Source: Streptomyces dangxiongensis
Lineage (GTDB): Bacteria > Actinomycetota > Actinomycetes > Streptomycetales > Streptomycetaceae
Direction: 5' to 3'
Length of the DNA: 64,000 bases
Assembly: GCF_003675325.1 (NCBI RefSeq)
Contig: NZ_CP033073.1
Coordinates: 1,922,001 to 1,986,000, forward strand
The position numbers were made by a program, and so were the translations under genes. Below, piece by piece: positions 60,552 to 64,000 of the stretch. Every line of letters starts with the position of its first letter. Positions within the stretch are counted from its first letter, which is position 1. Under the pieces are notes generated by a model. It was not told the DNA's origin. It was given only the letters and a program-made list of their open reading frames with translations, and made no database searches.

Positions 60552-61367
60552 TCAGTCGTGCCAGGCCCCGAAGTCCTCCAGCAGCCGCTGGAGGGGCTCG
60601 AAGACCCCTGGCGTTCCTGCCACCGTGAGGTCACCCGAGGGGCGCTCTCCGGGCCGTCCACCGGTCAGGGCGCCCGCCTCCCGGGCGATCAGGTCCCCCG
60701 CCGCGACGTCCCACGGATGGAGTCCGCGTTCGTAGTACCCGTCGAGCCGGCCGCAGGCCACGTCGCACAGGTCCACGGCCGCCGAGCCGCTGCGCCGGAT
60801 GTCGCGCAGCAGCGGGACCAGCCGGCCGGCCACCTCGGCCTGGTGGGCGCGGACCTCGGTGACGTAGTTGAAGCCGGTGGAGACCAGTGCCTGGTCCAGC
60901 GGGGGCGCGGGGCGGCAGGCGAGCGCCCGCTCGCCCTCCCACGCGCCGGTGGCCCACGCGCCGCCGCCGCGCACGGCGTGGTACGTCTCGCCGCGCATCG
61001 GCGCCGCGACGACACCGGCGACGGTCTCGCCGTCCTGTTCGGCGGCGATGGACACCGCCCAGGTCGGCAGGCCGTACAGGTAGTTGACGGTGCCGTCGAG
61101 CGGGTCGATCACCCAGCGGACGCCGCTCGTGCCCTCGGCGGAGGCGCCCTCCTCGCCGAGGAAGCCGTCGTCGGGGCGCCGCCCGGAGATCAGATCGGTG
61201 ATCAGCTTCTCCGCCGCGATGTCCATCTCGGTGACGACGTCGATGGGGCTGGACTTGGTCCGGGCCACGGCCAGGTCGGCGGGGCGGCCGTCGCGCAGCA
61301 GCTCGCCGGCGCGGCGGGCGGCCTCCTGGGCGAGGGCGAGCAGGTCCCGGTGCAGGGCGTCGGTCAC
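60552..61367 (-). CDS. Inositol-monophosphatase family phosphatase
   Basis: 271 residues. Metal-binding motifs FLGEEGAS and WVIDPLDGTVNYLYG, and the second Asp motif near the end, LHPWDVAAGDLIAREAGA. Hydrolyses inositol phosphates or related sugar/nucleotide phosphates with Mg2+. GTG 61367 has GAGGAG 5 bases upstream. Eight bases after the hemH stop, so in one operon. Confidence 0.9.
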   Translation of the reverse strand: MTDALHRDLLALAQEAARRAGELLRDGRPADLAVARTKSSPIDVVTEMDIAAEKLITDLISGRRPDDGFLGEEGASAEGTSGVRWVIDPLDGTVNYLYGLPTWAVSIAAEQDGETVAGVVAAPMRGETYHAVRGGGAWATGAWEGERALACRPAPPLDQALVSTGFNYVTEVRAHQAEVAGRLVPLLRDIRRSGSAAVDLCDVACGRLDGYYERGLHPWDVAAGDLIAREAGALTGGRPGERPSGDLTVAGTPGVFEPLQRLLEDFGAWHD

Positions 61368-61375
61368 GGGTCTCC

Positions 61376-62503
61376 TCACGCGTAGGGGCTGTCGGCGCCC
61401 GCGGCGGCCGGGCGGGGGGCCCGGGCCGGGCAGCAGCCGACCGGGCAGACGTGGTGGCTCGGGCCGAGGGCGCCCAGGGCGCAGGGGGTGGCCCGGCCAC
61501 CGCGTTCCACGGTGACCCGCTCCAGGACCAGTTCGCGGACCGCCGCCGCGAACCGCGGGTCGGCGCCCACGGTGGCCGAGCGGCGGACCGGCAGGCCCAG
61601 CTCCTCGGCCTTGGCCTTCGCCTCGGTGTCGAGGTCGTAGAGGACCTCCATGTGGTCGGAGACGAAGCCGATGGGGGCCATGACGACGGCGGGGACGCCC
61701 GCCGCGTGCCGCTCCTCCAGGTGGTCGCAGATGTCGGGTTCCAGCCAGGGGATGTGCGGGGCGCCGGAGCGGGACTGGTAGACGAGCCGCCAGGGGTGGT
61801 CGACGCCGGTGCGCTCGCGGACGGCATCGGCGATCAGCCGGGCCACGTCCAGGTGCTGCTCGACGTAGGCGCCGCCCTCGCCGTGGGCCTCGGCCGGACC
61901 GGAGGTGTCGGCGGCGGCGGTCGGGACGGAGTGGGTGGTGAAGGCGATGTGGGCGTCCGCGCGGACGTCCTCGGGGAGGTCGGCGAGGGAGCGCAGCACG
62001 CCGTCGGTCATGGGCTCGACGAAACCGGGGTGGTTGAAGTAGTGCCGCAGCTTGTCGACCGCCGGCGGCCGAAGGCCCTCCGCCTCCAGGGCGGCCAGCG
62101 CGTCGGCGAGGTTCTCGCGGTACTGGCGGCAGCCCGAGTAGGAGGCGTAGGCACTGGTGGCGAGGACCAGGACGCGGCGGCGGCCGTCGGCGGCCATCTC
62201 GCGCAGGGTGTCCGTCAGGTACGGCGCCCAGTTGCGGTTCCCCCAGTACACCGGCAGGTTCAGGCCGTGTTCGGCGAAGTCCTCGCGCAGGGCGTCCAGC
62301 AGGGCGCGGTTCTGGTCGTTGATGGGGCTGACCCCGCCGAAGAGGAAGTAGTGCTGTCCGACTTCCTTGAGGCGTTCCTTCGGGATGCCGCGTCCGCGCG
62401 TGACGTTCTCCAGGAAGGGGACCACGTCGTCGGGGCCTTCGGGGCCGCCGAAGGACAGCAGGAGCAGGGCGTCGTAGGGGCTGGCATCGAGCGCGTCTGG
62501 CAT
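61376..62503 (-). CDS. hemH: Ferrochelatase (coproporphyrin type)
   Basis: 375 residues. [20 protein letters not shown], the metal-site His in FTTHSVPTA, and [20 protein letters not shown] are ferrochelatase signatures. The C-terminus carries Cys residues (CALG, VCPVGCC) typical of actinobacterial enzymes with an iron-sulphur cluster. It inserts iron into coproporphyrin III in the actinobacterial heme route. ATG 62503. A probable iron-responsive site lies 100 bases upstream. Confidence 0.93.
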   Translation of the reverse strand: MPDALDASPYDALLLLSFGGPEGPDDVVPFLENVTRGRGIPKERLKEVGQHYFLFGGVSPINDQNRALLDALREDFAEHGLNLPVYWGNRNWAPYLTDTLREMAADGRRRVLVLATSAYASYSGCRQYRENLADALAALEAEGLRPPAVDKLRHYFNHPGFVEPMTDGVLRSLADLPEDVRADAHIAFTTHSVPTAAADTSGPAEAHGEGGAYVEQHLDVARLIADAVRERTGVDHPWRLVYQSRSGAPHIPWLEPDICDHLEERHAAGVPAVVMAPIGFVSDHMEVLYDLDTEAKAKAEELGLPVRRSATVGADPRFAAAVRELVLERVTVERGGRATPCALGALGPSHHVCPVGCCPARAPRPAAAGADSPYA

Positions 62504-62601
62504 GTCTCGATCCTGCCACCCGGCACCGACAGCGGGGAAACGGCAGGACGTAGAGTCGTGTCGCGGGTGTTTTGAGCCGTTTTTCCCGGGCTGCCGCACG
62601 G

Positions 62602-62620
62602 TGCGATTAGGGTCACCTAA
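62602..62620. promoter_or_regulatory. Probable iron box (DmdR/IdeR type)
   Basis: TGCGATTAGGGTCACCTAA agrees at 15 of 19 places, counted by hand, with the Streptomyces iron-box consensus as I remember it (TTAGGTTAGGCTCACCTAA). It lies between the divergent hemH and MFS genes, 54 bases before the MFS GTG, near a TAAGCT that could be a -10. Confidence 0.5.
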
Positions 62621-62673
62621 CTTGTAAGCTGTATCAGCCGTCTGGCACCTTACCGAACCGCTCCGGAGACCAC

Positions 62674-63912
62674 GTGCCCAGCCCCTACAGCGCCCTGTTC
62701 GCCGAGCCCGGCACCAAGGCCTTCTCCGCCGCGGGGTTCCTCGGCCGGATGCCGCTGTCGATGATGGGCATCGGCGTGGTCACGATGGTCTCCCAGCTCA
62801 CCGGGCGGTACGGCCTCGCGGGCGCCCTGTCGGCCACCATCGCGCTCTCCGCCGCCCTGCTCGGGCCGCGGATCTCCCGGCTGGTGGACCGGCACGGGCA
62901 GCGCCGGGTACTGCGCCCGGCGACCCTGGTGGCACTGGCCACGGCGGCCGGGCTGCTGCTCGCCGCGCATCTGGGGTGGCCGGACTGGGTGCTGTTCGCC
63001 TGCGCCGCCGGGATCGGCTCGGTGCCCAGCCTCGGCGCGATGATCCGGGCCCGGTGGGCGGCGCTGTACCGGGGCACCCCGAAGCTGCACACCGCCTACT
63101 CGTTCGAGTCGGTCGTGGACGAGATCTGCTTCGTTTTCGGACCGATCCTCTCCATCGGCCTGTGCACGGCGTGGTTCCCGGAGGCGGGCCCCCTGCTGGC
63201 CGCGTGCTTCCTGGCGGTCGGCGTCTTCTGGCTCACCGCCCAGCGCGCCACCGAGCCCGAGCCGCATCCACGCGAGCGGCACGCCGACGGCAGCGCCCTG
63301 CGCTCGGCGGGGCTGCGGGTGCTCGTGGCGACCTTCGTGGCCACCGGCGCGATCTTCGGAGCGGTGGACGTGGTCACCGTCGCCTTCGCCGACGAGCGCG
63401 GCCACAAGGCCGCGGCGAGCATGGTCCTCGCGCTGTACGCGGCCGGTTCCGGTACGGCGGCCGCCGTCTTCGGGCTGCTGCGCTTCACCGGGGCGCCGGA
63501 ACGCCGCTGGCTGCTGGGCGTCACGGCCATGGCCGTGAGTATGATCCCCCTCCTACTGGTCGGGAACCTGCCGCTTCTGGCCGTGGCGCTGTTCGTTTCG
63601 GGCCTGTCCATCGCACCGACGATGATCACGACGATGTCCCTCATCGAAGAGCACGTACCTCGCGCGAAGCTCACCGAGGGCATGACCTGGGTGAGCACCG
63701 GTCTCGCGGTCGGTGTCGCGCTCGGCTCCTCCCTGGCCGGCTGGGTGATCGACGCAGCCGGGGCGCGGGCCGGGTACGGGGTCCCGGTGGTCTCCGGGGC
63801 CGTCGCGGTCGTGGTGGGTTTCCTGGGGTACCGCCGGCTGCGCAGGCCGGCCTCAGGTCGGGGAGGCACCGTTGGGCAGCACAGCGAGCGGGAAGAACGG
63901 CACCTGGCGTAA
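62674..63912 (+). CDS. Major facilitator superfamily transporter
   Basis: 412 residues with about 12 membrane helices. [20 protein letters not shown] at the start, the loop-2 motif [12 protein letters not shown], and [20 protein letters not shown] in the second half. Exporter of unknown substrate; gene order beside hemH and the iron box suggests an iron, heme or siderophore link. GTG start with CCGGAG upstream. The end overlaps the next gene by about 40 bases. Confidence 0.85.
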   Translation: MPSPYSALFAEPGTKAFSAAGFLGRMPLSMMGIGVVTMVSQLTGRYGLAGALSATIALSAALLGPRISRLVDRHGQRRVLRPATLVALATAAGLLLAAHLGWPDWVLFACAAGIGSVPSLGAMIRARWAALYRGTPKLHTAYSFESVVDEICFVFGPILSIGLCTAWFPEAGPLLAACFLAVGVFWLTAQRATEPEPHPRERHADGSALRSAGLRVLVATFVATGAIFGAVDVVTVAFADERGHKAAASMVLALYAAGSGTAAAVFGLLRFTGAPERRWLLGVTAMAVSMIPLLLVGNLPLLAVALFVSGLSIAPTMITTMSLIEEHVPRAKLTEGMTWVSTGLAVGVALGSSLAGWVIDAAGARAGYGVPVVSGAVAVVVGFLGYRRLRRPASGRGGTVGQHSEREERHLA

Positions 63913-64000
63913 CTGGGGCGGCAACGTCTCCGCCCGGCCCGCCCGGCAGGTCACGCCTGCCTCGGTGGAGGAGCTGGCCGCGGCGGTGCGCCGGGCCCGC
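63872..64000 (+). CDS. D-arabinono/gulono-1,4-lactone oxidase-like FAD enzyme (3' end outside window)
   Basis: The first 43 codons read on in another frame from TTG 63872, with GGGAGG 5 bases upstream: [20 protein letters not shown] then SVEELAAAVRRAR, matching the start of sugar-lactone oxidases (WxNWAGN, then PxSxEELxxAV), just before the FAD-binding domain. It overlaps the MFS gene, suggesting coupling. The active site is beyond the window. Confidence 0.7.
   Translation, partial: MGSTASGKNGTWRNWGGNVSARPARQVTPASVEELAAAVRRAR

Overview
The window is chromosomal DNA from a Streptomyces or close relative. The evidence is very high GC with strong G/C third positions, many GTG and some TTG starts with GGAGG-type ribosome sites, translationally coupled four-base gene overlaps, a SARP activator with a type II polyketide synthase, and a conserved actinobacterial block (kdpDE, dut, DUF3710, DUF3093, DUF4193, cutRS, hemH).

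Layout. (1) 1-8049: a four-gene type I restriction-modification-like operon. Its first gene, cut by the window edge, encodes an HTH plus a degenerate N6-methyltransferase plus an HsdS-like tail; hsdM, hsdS and hsdR follow. The methyltransferase catalytic motif is abnormal in both methyltransferase-like proteins. (2) 8050-9124: decayed DNA, including a roughly 330 bp copy of the DNA at 43292-43620 that carries the 3' end of the 23S-type RNA methyltransferase gene. (3) 9125-11689: a PadR regulator and a drug-type ABC exporter with paired palindromic operators. (4) 11946-42453: a type II PKS cluster: KS-alpha, chain-length factor, ACP, flavin oxidase, ABM monooxygenase, ActIII-type ketoreductase, di-domain aromatase/cyclase, NTF2/SnoaL proteins, metallo-hydrolase, several reductases, a methyltransferase and a SARP. 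A SNF2 helicase/SWIM pair sits inside it, as does a nine-gene operon with an AMP ligase, a carrier protein, an acyl-CoA dehydrogenase, a transglutaminase, an ectoine-synthase-like cupin and homologues of TrpD, TrpA, TrpF and TrpC. (5) 42454-43554: decayed DNA with a dehydrogenase remnant, an internally deleted IS256-type transposase and the right repeat copy. (6) 43555-64000: conserved chromosome with housekeeping functions.

How it may work together. The PKS core should make a C9-reduced, cyclised aromatic polyketide of the actinorhodin general type. The trp-like operon lacks TrpE, TrpG and TrpB, and its TrpD and TrpC copies carry changes at acceptor and active-site positions. My inference is that it builds a pyrrole- or indole-like ring from PRPP and a carrier-bound amino acid other than anthranilate, to be joined to the polyketide. 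The SARP probably acts through 11-bp-spaced heptamers in the two divergent intergenic regions (35929-35946 and 39568-39596). The repeat pair at 8.3 kb and 43.3 kb marks the likely edges of the acquired 35 kb block. No integrase, tRNA, rRNA or CRISPR array was seen.
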